The position numbers were made by a program, and so were the translations under genes. Below the pieces are notes generated by a model. The model saw only the letters and a list, made by a program, of their open reading frames with translations. It searched no databases and was not told the origin of the DNA. Of a stretch of DNA of 64,000 bases, positions 26,693 to 34,806 are shown one piece after another. Numbering within the stretch: position 1 is the stretch's first letter; every line of letters begins with the position of its first letter. This stretch comes from a candidate division Zixibacteria bacterium HGW-Zixibacteria-1 (GTDB lineage: Bacteria > Zixibacteria > MSB-5A5 > GN15 > PGXB01). Location of the stretch: contig PGXB01000003.1 of NCBI GenBank assembly GCA_002838945.1, positions 62,001 through 126,000 of the forward strand, given 5' to 3'.

Positions 26693-27820
26693 ATGGGTCA
26701 CGCATATACTCCCGGATTAAAGGTTACGGAAAAAATACTGGTAACCAAGAATCGCATTCTCCCTCTGAAGGGAGAAGTAATTGTAAAAAAAGGTGATAAG
26801 GTCAAGCCTGATGATGTTGTTGCCAGGACACATCTTCCCGGCCCTGTCGAGCCGATAAATGTCGCAAATATTCTGGGCATTCCGCCTGAGGACATAGGAG
26901 ATGCCATGCTGAAGAAACGGGGCGACTCGGTTGAACAGGGCGAGATAATCGCCATGGCCAAATCATTTTTCGGCTTGTTCAAATCGAAGTGTCCGGCCAA
27001 GATAAGCGGCACCATTGAATCCATTTCCCATGTTACGGGTCAGGTTCTGCTCAGGGGCGCCCCTATACCGGTTACGGTAAAGGCTTATCTCGACGGCGAG
27101 GTGATCGAGGTTTTTGAAAACGAAGGGGTTGCCGTATCCACCTGGGGTTCATTTGTACAAGGTATTTTCGGTATCGGCGGGGAGACTCACGGCGAGATAA
27201 AAGTAGTCGTCCCCGATAATACGACCGTTCTCGAGGATAAGTATATTGATGAAAGCTGTCAGGGCAAAGTAATTGTGGGCGGTGCGCTGGTTACGGCCGA
27301 GGCGATCAAAAAAGCGGCCCAGGTTAATGCGGCCGGTATCGTGGTCGGCGGTTTCGACGACAAGGATCTGCGCGCCTTTCTTGGCTATGATATCGGCGTC
27401 GCCATCACCGGCTCTGAGGAAATCGGGATTACTTTGATTGTCACCGAAGGCTTCGGACAGATTAATATGGCCTGGAAAACATTCGATCTTCTTAAATCAA
27501 AAGAAGGTCAGCGGGCCTGTATCAATGGCGCCACACAGATTCGGGCCGGAGTCATTCGTCCGGAATTGATTATCCCTATGGCCGGGGACATTCACGCCAA
27601 AGCCGCCAATGCCGACTACCGCGAGCAGGGGTTGGATATCAATACCCCGGTGCGGGTTATTCGCCATCCTTATTTCGGCCAACTGGGCAAAGTGACCAAT
27701 CTTCCGCCGCAGCTTACGGTGCTGGAATCAGGCTCATCGGCTCGTGTTCTTGAAGTCGAATTCGACGACGGCACCAGAGCCATGGTTCCCAGAGCCAATG
27801 TGGAAATGCTGGAATCATAG
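26693..27820 (+). CDS. Conserved protein with lipoyl-like and KOW-like segments, MutL cluster
   Basis: Uncharacterised 375-aa cytoplasmic protein. The N-terminus (about 1-130) has two sandwich-hybrid-like hairpins: GEVIVKKGDKVKPDDVVART and GDSVEQGEIIAMAKS, with PAKISGTIESI, a pattern shared by lipoyl/biotinyl domains and RnfC-type proteins, though no lysine in a lipoylation context is evident. The middle (about 155-290) is alpha/beta with glycine-rich turns (GKVIVGGALVTAEAIKKAAQ). The C-terminus (about 325-375, VRVIRHPYFGQLGKVTNLPP... then EVEFDDGTRAMVPRANVEML) looks like a KOW or SH3-type barrel, as in NusG and ribosomal proteins. It starts ATG 26693 with GAGG 8 nt upstream and ends before a strong terminator, so it is last in the MutL operon. 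Confidence 0.75.
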   Translation: MGHAYTPGLKVTEKILVTKNRILPLKGEVIVKKGDKVKPDDVVARTHLPGPVEPINVANILGIPPEDIGDAMLKKRGDSVEQGEIIAMAKSFFGLFKSKCPAKISGTIESISHVTGQVLLRGAPIPVTVKAYLDGEVIEVFENEGVAVSTWGSFVQGIFGIGGETHGEIKVVVPDNTTVLEDKYIDESCQGKVIVGGALVTAEAIKKAAQVNAAGIVVGGFDDKDLRAFLGYDIGVAITGSEEIGITLIVTEGFGQINMAWKTFDLLKSKEGQRACINGATQIRAGVIRPELIIPMAGDIHAKAANADYREQGLDINTPVRVIRHPYFGQLGKVTNLPPQLTVLESGSSARVLEVEFDDGTRAMVPRANVEMLES

Positions 27821-27876
27821 AAAATAAAGACGGCCGATGGAATCGGCCGGAGTCATTGAATAGGATTCAAAAAAAA

Positions 27877-27900
27877 GGCCGCCTTTTGGCGGCCTTTTCT
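27877..27900. terminator. Strong bidirectional terminator
   Basis: GGCCGCC, loop TTTT, GGCGGCC, then TTTTCT, with eight A before the stem. It serves the plus-strand MutL operon and the convergent small lipoprotein gene. Confidence 0.9.
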
Positions 27901-27949
27901 ATACCAGACAATTAAATTTTGCGGGCCTGACGGCCAAAATCCCGATTTC

Positions 27950-28159
27950 TTAATGTCCGCTCGGCTCTGATTTCGTCTCTTCCATCATGGTCGTATCCAT
28001 GACGGCTGTGGTGTCTAGCATCATGGTGGTGTCTTCCGCCATGGTTTCAACGGCCTTTTCCGTGGCCGGCTCGGTTTTTGGTTCTTCTTTCTTGCCGCAG
28101 CCGAGCAAAAACAGCGATACCATCAGGCCCATTAACAAAATAATTAGGATTTTTTTCAT
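27950..28159 (-). CDS. Small lipoprotein, 69 aa
   Basis: A short lipoprotein: MKKILIILLMGLMVSLFLLGC carries a lipobox (FLLGC), so the mature protein starts at the acylated cysteine, about residue 21. The remaining 49 residues are low-complexity, rich in Glu, Lys, Thr and Met (KKEEPKTEPATEK, then repeated DTT/VMDTTMME), and likely unfolded. I chose ATG 28159, with GGGAG 9 nt upstream; a TTG three codons earlier is possible. The function is unknown. Similar Thr/Met-rich small lipoproteins are often envelope spacers of no known activity. Confidence 0.75.
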   Translation of the reverse strand: MKKILIILLMGLMVSLFLLGCGKKEEPKTEPATEKAVETMAEDTTMMLDTTAVMDTTMMEETKSEPSGH

Positions 28160-28271
28160 GATTAACAACTCCCAGCCTTAAGGTTTGCCTTTAATCCTTT
28201 GTGGCAATAAAGAATTTCAAACCCCCTTGTCAAGAAAAAGATGACTATTTTTTTTTCACGTTCACTTTTTG

Positions 28272-28300
28272 TTGACACTAAAATAATTGAAGCGTATAAT
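28272..28300 (+). promoter_or_regulatory. Perfect consensus sigma-70 promoter of the tol-pal operon
   Basis: TTGACA (28272-28277), exactly 17 bp, TATAAT (28295-28300): all twelve consensus bases. Transcription would begin near 28307, giving a leader of about 73 nt to the tolQ ATG. Confidence 0.9.
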
Positions 28301-28379
28301 TGACAAGCAAGTATGCAAGAAATGTTAAGGCATTAACGAGACGGACCTTTTATCCCGTTGGAACGTAAAAAGGTAAAGT

Positions 28380-29105
28380 ATGCAAGTATTTGAGCAAATT
28401 CCTCCGGCCATATTTTCAGGCGGCATATGGCAGATACTGGGACAAACCAGTCTCTTTGGCGCAATTATTCTGATCATCCTCGTCTGCTTCTCCCTCGTTT
28501 CATGGAGCATCATGTTCAACAAATGGCGCTTGTTCAAGCGTGTCGATAGTGAGAATGAATCATTCATACAGGGATTTCGCAAATCCCCCAAATTCTCCGG
28601 CATTATCAATCAGGCCAAGGCTCTGCAAAATACTCCTCTGTCGGGAATTTTTATCAACGCTTACAATGAGATCAGTGAAATCATTGCTTTCAAACGTGAA
28701 AATAATATGCTGAGCGAAGAGGCCAAGCCGCTTACCAGGAAAGAAGTGGAAGTCATCTCGATGACGCTGGAACGGTCAGCCTCGGAGGAGATTGCTTTCC
28801 TGGAAAAGCAGGTCGTCTTTCTGGCCACGACTGCCAATGCCTCGCCGTTCCTTGGCCTGCTGGGCACAGTGGTCGGTGTGATGGATTCTTTCTGGTCGAT
28901 TGGCGAACGCGGATCGGCTTCACTGGCCGTTGTCGCGCCAGGTATCGCCGAAGCGCTTCTGGCCACCATCGTCGGACTCGGCGCCGCCATCCCGGCCGTA
29001 GTCGGCTTTAACTGGGCGACCAATCGTATCAAAGGATATTTTGATATTGCCAATAATTTTTCGCTCGAATTCGAGGCACGCGTTAAAAAGGATTTGACCG
29101 AATGA
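28380..29105 (+). CDS. tolQ: TolQ, proton-channel subunit of the Tol-Pal system
   Basis: Inner-membrane MotA/TolQ/ExbB-family protein of 241 aa that, with TolR, uses the proton gradient to energise TolA for outer-membrane constriction and integrity. It has three membrane helices: one near the N-terminus (GAIILIILVCFSLVSWSIMF) and a pair at about residues 145-225 (FLATTANASPFLGLLGTVVGVM and IAEALLATIVGLGAAIPAVVGF), with the family Thr/Ala-rich proton path. The start ATG 28380 has AAAAGGT 5 nt upstream. It is the first gene of six in canonical tol-pal order, and its last four bases overlap tolR. Confidence 0.95.
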   Translation: MQVFEQIPPAIFSGGIWQILGQTSLFGAIILIILVCFSLVSWSIMFNKWRLFKRVDSENESFIQGFRKSPKFSGIINQAKALQNTPLSGIFINAYNEISEIIAFKRENNMLSEEAKPLTRKEVEVISMTLERSASEEIAFLEKQVVFLATTANASPFLGLLGTVVGVMDSFWSIGERGSASLAVVAPGIAEALLATIVGLGAAIPAVVGFNWATNRIKGYFDIANNFSLEFEARVKKDLTE

Positions 29106-29521
29106 GAAAGCGCGAATACAGATCCATGGCCGAAATCAATGTCACCAATCTGGTTGATGTCGTGCTGGTGCTTTTGATCATATTCATGATTTCGGCGCCG
29201 TTGTTGCAGTCGGGGATCGAGGTCGATCTTCCGAAAACAAAAACCGCGGCTCTTGATGAAAGCGCCGAAGGGATCGTGCTGACCATCGACCGCAAGGGCG
29301 GTATATGGATCAATGACGTCTGGGCCGCCAGGGACAAATTTGAAACCAACCTGGACCGTGAGTTGAGAAGAATCAACAAATCATCGGTTTTTCTGAGAGC
29401 TGATTCATTGGTCCCATATGGGGTGGTGGTTGATGTTATGGGTCGCCTTAAACTGATGGGCATCGAGGAACTCGGCCTTATCACCGCCAAGGAAGAAGAT
29501 CTTAAAAAGAAGAAAAAATGA
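29102..29521 (+). CDS. tolR: TolR (ExbD/TolR family)
   Basis: Bitopic inner-membrane protein of 139 aa. The single helix (NLVDVVLVLLIIFMISAPLL) contains the essential protonatable aspartate, D19. The periplasmic domain (about 45-139) has the ExbD/TolR pattern (GIVLTIDRKGGIWIND, then VFLRADSLVPYGVVVDVMGRL). It pairs with TolQ in the stator. ATGA overlaps couple it to tolQ upstream and tolA downstream. The N-terminus, RKREYRSMAEINVTNLVD, is the conserved pre-helix segment. Confidence 0.95.
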   Translation: MRKREYRSMAEINVTNLVDVVLVLLIIFMISAPLLQSGIEVDLPKTKTAALDESAEGIVLTIDRKGGIWINDVWAARDKFETNLDRELRRINKSSVFLRADSLVPYGVVVDVMGRLKLMGIEELGLITAKEEDLKKKKK

Positions 29522-30225
29522 AACAGGATCTGGCATTATCATTTCTGCTTCATTTTTTGGCCATCCTGATGCTGGTAGTATTGACACCGTTCACGCCAAA
29601 ATACAAAATAGACCTGAATGATGTCATCAATGTCCGGCTGGCCGCAATGCCGGCCGCGCAGCAGCAGACCGAGCCGGAAAAATTGGAGCCGATAAATATC
29701 CCGAAACCGATTGTCGCCGACGAACCGGTTGCAGTGGTGACCGAGACCAAATCGGTTACAAAAGCCAAGCCTGTTGAAAAACCCAAACCGAAGCCGAAGG
29801 AAAAACCGAAAGACAATGCTTACAAACCCAAGGCGGAAACCGGAACCGAAAACAAAGCCGGCGCGGAAAACGGTCAAAAAGATGTCAGCGGTAACCTGGG
29901 GGTGGGTTCGAAGTTCGGCGGAGCCGCCATCGACAATGCTTCGTTTGATTATCCGTATTGGTTTGTCCAGGCTTTCAGCAAGATTGAACGCAATTGGACC
30001 AACCCCGTCTATGCCAATAAACCGATAAGTTGTATAATATATTTTCAGGTGATTCGATCGGGACGAATTATAAAAACCGAGGTCGAGAAGTCATCGGGCG
30101 TCGATGCTTTTGACTCCGCCTGTGAGAGAGCGGTCAAGTTGTCGCAGCCTCTCCCCCCGCTCCCCAATGAATTCACCGATGAAATAATAGGTATTCATCT
30201 GGAATTTCCATATTCACCGGGATAA
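29518..30225 (+). CDS. tolA: TolA/TonB-like energy transducer
   Basis: Links the TolQR motor to the outer membrane. A single N-terminal helix (residues 4-23), then a Lys/Pro/Glu-rich extended periplasmic linker (about 45-115, with KPKPKEKP-type repeats), then a TonB-C-like domain (about 140-235) with YFQVIRSGRIIKTEVEKSSG and ERAVKLSQPLPPLP. At 235 aa it is shorter than E. coli TolA, and its C-terminus resembles TonB. Its place between tolR and tolB identifies it as the TolA of this system. It starts by ATGA overlap with tolR and ends 5 bp before tolB. Confidence 0.88.
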   Translation: MKQDLALSFLLHFLAILMLVVLTPFTPKYKIDLNDVINVRLAAMPAAQQQTEPEKLEPINIPKPIVADEPVAVVTETKSVTKAKPVEKPKPKPKEKPKDNAYKPKAETGTENKAGAENGQKDVSGNLGVGSKFGGAAIDNASFDYPYWFVQAFSKIERNWTNPVYANKPISCIIYFQVIRSGRIIKTEVEKSSGVDAFDSACERAVKLSQPLPPLPNEFTDEIIGIHLEFPYSPG

Positions 30226-30230
30226 TTAAT

Positions 30231-31550
30231 ATGAAAAGTCTTAAAAGAATAGTATTCACTACCATTACGCTGATTATGTGCGCTTCGACATGGGGGCAAT
30301 CCGGCCTGAGTGTCAGGGATTACACCGGCCGGCTGGATGAAAGACGGACTTTTGAACCGACTAAAATCGCCGTTGAAGAGGCCCATTATGTGGGAATAGA
30401 CTATATAACGGCCGCCGATTCGGTAATTATGCGGAATTGCGGAATTATCCTCCAAAATGATCTTGATTTCTCTCCTTATTTTGAAAATGTGCCGCTCGAT
30501 TCATTTTTCATGCGGCATATGGAGCTGGATCGAATGACCCTTCTGGGCTGGAAGCAGTTGGCCGCGCAGTATGTGGTCAGGCTGGAGATGGAGTTTCCCC
30601 GGAATAATATCACGATCCGTTACCGTCTTTTCTCGACCGAAGCAGAACGGGAAATCAGAAAAGAGCGTTTTGAAACGGCCAAGTCCGATTACCGCGCGGC
30701 GGTGCATGAAGTCGCCAACGATATCATCAAGGCGCTTCTGGGCGATGAAGGCATATATCGAACCAAGGTGGTCTATTCGAAAAAGCTGGGAGACGCCACC
30801 GAATTATTTATTGCCGATTTTGACGGCCATAATGAGCGGCAAATAACCAATAATGGTTCCCTGAATATCCTGCCGACATTCAGCCCTGACGGGCAATATA
30901 TTTATTTCACCAGCTATATGGAGGATGAGGCGCGCATTTATATGCTCAACCTCAAAACCAATGCCGTGGATTTGATTTCTTCCTACGCCGGATTAAATAC
31001 CGCCCCGGCGGTTTCTCCCGACGGCAAATTGATTGCCTGCGTTCTTACGAAAGACGGCAATTCGGAGATTTATCTGCTTGAACGAAACGGCAAAATCAAG
31101 AAACGGCTGACCAATAGCTGGTCGATCGAGACGGCCCCGACCTGGTCGCCGGACGGCAAGGAGATAGCCTTCACGTCGGACCGCACCGGCTCGCCGCAGA
31201 TTTATGTTATGGACAAGGAAGGGTTGAATATCAGAAGGTTATCCTATCAGGGCAATTACAATGATTCTCCCTGCTGGTCGCCGCGCGGGGACAGGATAAT
31301 TTTTACCAGCCGGGATGGGCGGTTTCAAATTGTTTCGGTCGATGTGATGGGCCGGGATTTCCGGGTTTTAGCCGATTTCGGCGATAATGAGAACCCGGAG
31401 TTTTCTCCGGATGGAAACCATATCGTTTTCGCGTCGAACCGGATGGGCGTAAAAGATATTTATACAATGGACATTTTTGGCCAGAATCAGCGTAAAATAT
31501 CCAGCGGCGGGGGTTGCTCCAATCCAGCCTGGTCGCCGTATATAAAGTAA
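30231..31550 (+). CDS. tolB: TolB, periplasmic propeller of the Tol-Pal system
   Basis: Periplasmic 439-aa protein with a signal peptide (to about residue 22, STWGQ). The N-terminal alpha/beta domain (about 30-175) is followed by a six-bladed beta-propeller with PD40 repeats: FSPDGQYIYFTS, VSPDGKLIACVL, WSPDGKEIAFTSDRTG, WSPRGDRIIFTS and FSPDGNHIVFASNRMG. TolB binds Pal and is thought to be released by TolA. The start ATG 30231 has GGGA upstream within the end of tolA. A 125-bp gap follows before pal. Confidence 0.94.
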   Translation: MKSLKRIVFTTITLIMCASTWGQSGLSVRDYTGRLDERRTFEPTKIAVEEAHYVGIDYITAADSVIMRNCGIILQNDLDFSPYFENVPLDSFFMRHMELDRMTLLGWKQLAAQYVVRLEMEFPRNNITIRYRLFSTEAEREIRKERFETAKSDYRAAVHEVANDIIKALLGDEGIYRTKVVYSKKLGDATELFIADFDGHNERQITNNGSLNILPTFSPDGQYIYFTSYMEDEARIYMLNLKTNAVDLISSYAGLNTAPAVSPDGKLIACVLTKDGNSEIYLLERNGKIKKRLTNSWSIETAPTWSPDGKEIAFTSDRTGSPQIYVMDKEGLNIRRLSYQGNYNDSPCWSPRGDRIIFTSRDGRFQIVSVDVMGRDFRVLADFGDNENPEFSPDGNHIVFASNRMGVKDIYTMDIFGQNQRKISSGGGCSNPAWSPYIK

Positions 31551-31675
31551 TATCTTAATTCCAAAGGAGGGATGTGTTAAAGGGTGGTTTTTGATTTTTT
31601 TGGTTGACCGCAATTTTAATTTTCCTTAGCTTGAAGACAAATAACTTGAAAACTAAAAATTTTTAGGAGGCAAAA
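31551..31675 (+). promoter_or_regulatory. tolB-pal spacer with an isolated strong Shine-Dalgarno sequence
   Basis: AAAGGAGG (31563-31570) is followed 1 nt later by ATG TGT TAA and 3 nt later by GTG with six codons to a stop (LKGGF after the start). Neither frame looks like a gene. It may be the remnant of a lost gene or a ribosome-loading leader peptide. A second Shine-Dalgarno sequence (TTAGGAGG) serves pal. No terminator is seen, so read-through into pal is expected. Confidence 0.35.
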
Positions 31676-32194
31676 ATGAAGAAGTTCATTCTACCCCTGC
31701 TGCTGTTGTCACTGCCATTGATTCTTGCAATCGGCTGTGGTGGACCGCCGCCGCCGGAACCGGAACAGCCGGTTATCGAGCAGCCGAAACCGCCGGTCGA
31801 AGAAAAGAAAGTGGAACCGCCGGTAACCCCAGAGCCGGAAATAAAGAAAATCAGCGAAGCCGATTTCAAAAAAGTTTATTTTGATTTTGACAAGTACAAT
31901 CTGATTGACTCGGCGAAAACCGCTCTGGAATACAATGCCAGGATTCTTAAAGACAACATGAATGTAGTTATCAAGATCGAAGGGCATTGCGACGAACGCG
32001 GCACGGTTGAATATAACCTTTCACTGGGTGAGAAGAGGGCCAAGGCGGCGATGGATTACCTGAAGGGACTGGGAATTGCCGAAAAAAGACTGTCCATCAT
32101 CAGCTATGGTAAATCGCGTCCGATTAACCCGCAGAGCAATGAAGCCTCGTGGGCCAAAAATCGCCGCGATGAGTTTAGAATCGTCTCACAATAG
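31676..32194 (+). CDS. pal: Pal, peptidoglycan-associated lipoprotein
   Basis: Outer-membrane lipoprotein of 172 aa. The signal ends in the lipobox LAIGC (Cys near residue 21), followed by a Pro/Glu-rich tether. The OmpA-like domain (about 65-172) has VYFDFDKYNL, the peptidoglycan-binding core EGHCDERGTVEYNLSLGEKR and the end motif NRRDEF. It binds diaminopimelate-containing peptidoglycan and TolB. The start ATG 31676 has AGGAGG 6 nt upstream. The tether with many Pro-Glu pairs is longer than in E. coli Pal. Confidence 0.95.
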   Translation: MKKFILPLLLLSLPLILAIGCGGPPPPEPEQPVIEQPKPPVEEKKVEPPVTPEPEIKKISEADFKKVYFDFDKYNLIDSAKTALEYNARILKDNMNVVIKIEGHCDERGTVEYNLSLGEKRAKAAMDYLKGLGIAEKRLSIISYGKSRPINPQSNEASWAKNRRDEFRIVSQ

Positions 32195-32203
32195 AAAGAC
32201 GTG

Positions 32204-32968
32204 ATGCTGATAAGAAACAAGACAGCAATTGTCCTGCTGGCCATAATGGTGGCGGTTGTTTTTTCAGGCTGTTGCATGAAGCGCGATATTCAGGTTGTCG
32301 ACGCCAAAATCAACAACATGCGCGCCGATCAGCAGCAGATGAAAGAATCGCTGAATCGTCTGGATTCGCTGTTCTATTCCGACGCCGAAGAATCAGTCAA
32401 ACTGCGGGCGGAGATCCGCAGTTCGCTCGGCGACATCAGAGACCAGTTTCAGATGATGCAGGCCAATATGAATGATCTGCAGGACAAGGTCAATTATATG
32501 ACGGAGCGAAGTTCCGGCGGGGTTCCGATCAGAACTCAGCCGGTTGCCCCGGTTAAGGCAGGCGATACGACCGCGGCGGCCCAGACCGCTCCGGGCATCA
32601 ATTGTCAGGAGCTGTATGATGAGTCGTTTATCAATATCCGCCGCGGACAGTATGAGGGAGCGATTCAGGGATTCACCGAGTATCTCAAATATTGCGGAAC
32701 TCAGGACATGGCCGATAATGCCCGGTTCTGGATCGGCGAGGCTTATTATTCGATGGAGAATTATCAGGCCGCTATTGGTGAATTCCGGAAGCTTCTGAAA
32801 GACTACCCCAATTCGGAAAAACAGGCCAGCGCTTATTACAAAATGGCGCGGTCCTATGAGGAACTGGGGCAGAAAAGCGATGCCAGGGCGACTTTTCAGA
32901 AACTGGTTGACAATTTCTCCGGAACTCTTGAAGCCGAGCAGGCCAAGGAGAAACTCAAAGAGCTTTAG
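32204..32968 (+). CDS. cpoB: CpoB/YbgF-like Tol-Pal associated TPR protein
   Basis: The final Tol-Pal gene. Here it is a lipoprotein (lipobox VFSGC) rather than a soluble periplasmic protein. An N-terminal coiled coil (about 30-105, MRADQQQMKESLNRLDSLF...) is followed by a Pro/Thr-rich hinge and three TPRs (about 135-250: AIQGFTEYLKYCGTQDMADNARFWIGEAYYSM and two more). In E. coli, CpoB coordinates peptidoglycan synthesis with outer-membrane constriction. I prefer ATG 32204 over the GTG at 32201 directly before it; the Shine-Dalgarno sequence is weak (GAAAG). It lies 9 bp after pal. Confidence 0.9.
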   Translation: MLIRNKTAIVLLAIMVAVVFSGCCMKRDIQVVDAKINNMRADQQQMKESLNRLDSLFYSDAEESVKLRAEIRSSLGDIRDQFQMMQANMNDLQDKVNYMTERSSGGVPIRTQPVAPVKAGDTTAAAQTAPGINCQELYDESFINIRRGQYEGAIQGFTEYLKYCGTQDMADNARFWIGEAYYSMENYQAAIGEFRKLLKDYPNSEKQASAYYKMARSYEELGQKSDARATFQKLVDNFSGTLEAEQAKEKLKEL

Positions 32969-32977
32969 TTGGTTGTT

Positions 32978-33535
32978 ATGCCGGTAAAGGCTCCCAAGAT
33001 TCATGTCAGCGCCCCGACCGGTGTTATACCCTCCGGTCGGGGTTTTTATCAGCTCGAAGAAGAAGAGCTGTATCTGGCCGTGGAATATCCGGGCGAGCGT
33101 CCGAGCTTTTTTTCCTATCTCGAATCCGACACCTTATCGTTTCATCTTGATCGCGAAGGGCGGCTGATATTTATTGAACTGCTTCTTCCCCGCCGTCGGT
33201 GGCTGGTAAAGGAAAATTTGATAATCCCGGAAAGGGCCGAATCAGCTGATTTGAGATTTCTTGATTTTCGGAGTCCTTTCGAGCGGCCGGTTGTTTTCTG
33301 CGACCGCACTCGTCAGAATCTGATGATTCGGTTCAGCCGCGGCCCGGCGGTAAATAATTATTTTCTTGCCCAAAACCTTATCGCCCAGTTGAATACTTCC
33401 TATCGGCTGGTGGCCCTCTGGGTTTCCGATATTGTCGATGATGTTGCCGGCCGGGAGATTTATTCCTGGCGCAAGGAAGTTCACGGCGAACCGGTGGCCT
33501 GGCCGCCGCATCTGGCTCGCTCCATCAAAATGTGA
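32978..33535 (+). CDS. Hypothetical protein upstream of dinB
   Basis: Unrecognised soluble protein of 185 aa. The sequence is strand-rich, with alternating LYLAVEY, SFHLDREGRLIFIELLLPRRRW and VVFCDRTRQNLMIRF; no nucleotide-binding loop, signal peptide or membrane helix is seen. I start it at ATG 32978; a TTG three codons upstream, just after the cpoB stop, is possible. It lies 9 bp after cpoB and 56 bp before dinB, so it could belong to either group. In position it resembles the first gene of imuA-imuB-dnaE2 cassettes, but it lacks the RecA-like Walker motif of ImuA, so I do not name it. Confidence 0.65.
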   Translation: MPVKAPKIHVSAPTGVIPSGRGFYQLEEEELYLAVEYPGERPSFFSYLESDTLSFHLDREGRLIFIELLLPRRRWLVKENLIIPERAESADLRFLDFRSPFERPVVFCDRTRQNLMIRFSRGPAVNNYFLAQNLIAQLNTSYRLVALWVSDIVDDVAGREIYSWRKEVHGEPVAWPPHLARSIKM

Positions 33536-33591
33536 TTTACTTGTGATTTCTTTCCCCGGAATTCTTCCGTTATTAAAGGCGGAGGAATTGA

Positions 33592-34806
33592 ATGGGAATA
33601 TTTTTATATATCGATGTTGACGCCTTTTTCGCTTCGGTCGAGCAGTCCATCAACCGGTCGCTGATCGGCCGGCCGGTGATGGTCGGCGGGCTCAAACATG
33701 AACGCGGCGTAGTCGCCTGCCCCAGCTATGAGGCGCGCGCCCGTGGGGTGCGGACCGGGACGCCGCTGTATGAAGCCGCACGACGGATCCCCGACGGGGT
33801 CTTTCTCAGGGGCGATTTCCATCGCTATCAATACTATTCCGAACGTTTTTACGAAATACTCAACCGGTATAGTCCTGAATTACAGCGCATTTCACAGGAT
33901 GAAGCCTGCCTTGATATAGCCGGCGCGATCCGCGCTTTCGGCGGCGCCCGGCAGCTGGCCGGGGAATTGCAGAATGATATATGGAGAGAACTGGCCCTCT
34001 CCACCTCGATCGGTGTCGCCCCCAGCCGGGTGGCATCCAAGATCGCCTCCGAATACAAGAAGCCGATGGGATTGACCATCCTGGAACCGGAGAATATAAA
34101 TGAGTTCTTTGTCGGACTGCCGATACGCAAGATTCCGGGCGTGGGTCATACCACCGAAAAGATTCTTCATGAGATGGGTATCCGAACGGCCGGGCAGCTG
34201 GCGGCTGTCCCGGAGCATTACCTGAAAACGGTCTTCGGCATCAATGGCCTCAAAATAGCCGCCTACAGCCGCGGCGAGGACGGCATCCCGCTTCGTGATT
34301 ATAAGGCGATCAGATCGGTCAGCCGCGAGACCGGTTTTGCCGATGATATCACCGACCGCAATGTTCTCCTCTCACACTTTTATTATCTGCTGGAGCGAGC
34401 CGCATCAAAATTGCGGCAATTGTCGAAAAAAAGCGGGACGGTGAGAATCAAGTTCCGCTATGCCGATTTTCAGACAGTCGAAGCATCGAGCCGCATCCAC
34501 CCGGCATCCAATGACCAAAACAGCATTTTCCCGATAATCCAAAATATGTTTGTCAGGACCTTCACGCGGCGGCAGGGTATCCGGCTGGTCGGGGTGACCT
34601 TGAGCGGGCTGAAAAATTACATCGACAATGCGACTTTTCTCGATGACAGAATCGAAAAGGACCGACGGTTGCTGCAGGGACTGGATTTTGCCCGCGATAA
34701 GGCCGGCTTCTTTGCCGTCACAACCGGCCGGACACTGTCGCTGGCATCGAGATATAAACGTGGTGATACCGGTTATGAGCTTCGTACTCCCAGTCTGTCA
34801 CAGTAA
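33592..34806 (+). CDS. dinB: DNA polymerase IV (Y-family translesion polymerase)
   Basis: Error-prone polymerase of 404 aa for lesion bypass. The catalytic acids fall at the E. coli DinB positions: D8 (YIDVDAFFASVE) and D103-E104 (SQDEACLDI). The steric-gate phenylalanine (DAFFA), the helix-hairpin-helix thumb (IRKIPGVGHTTEKILHEMGI) and the little-finger domain (about 240-345) are present. Unlike ImuB, it therefore looks active. No clear clamp-binding motif is seen at its C-terminus. GGAGG stands 5 nt before ATG 33592. Its 3-prime end overlaps the following DnaE gene by 32 bp, indicating tight coupling. Confidence 0.95.
   Translation: MGIFLYIDVDAFFASVEQSINRSLIGRPVMVGGLKHERGVVACPSYEARARGVRTGTPLYEAARRIPDGVFLRGDFHRYQYYSERFYEILNRYSPELQRISQDEACLDIAGAIRAFGGARQLAGELQNDIWRELALSTSIGVAPSRVASKIASEYKKPMGLTILEPENINEFFVGLPIRKIPGVGHTTEKILHEMGIRTAGQLAAVPEHYLKTVFGINGLKIAAYSRGEDGIPLRDYKAIRSVSRETGFADDITDRNVLLSHFYYLLERAASKLRQLSKKSGTVRIKFRYADFQTVEASSRIHPASNDQNSIFPIIQNMFVRTFTRRQGIRLVGVTLSGLKNYIDNATFLDDRIEKDRRLLQGLDFARDKAGFFAVTTGRTLSLASRYKRGDTGYELRTPSLSQ

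Noticed and set aside
34628-34774. N-terminal extension of the DnaE-type polymerase by 49 residues
   Set aside because: Lies inside dinB, reads as an out-of-frame translation of it, and the PHP-like domain starts right after ATG 34775.
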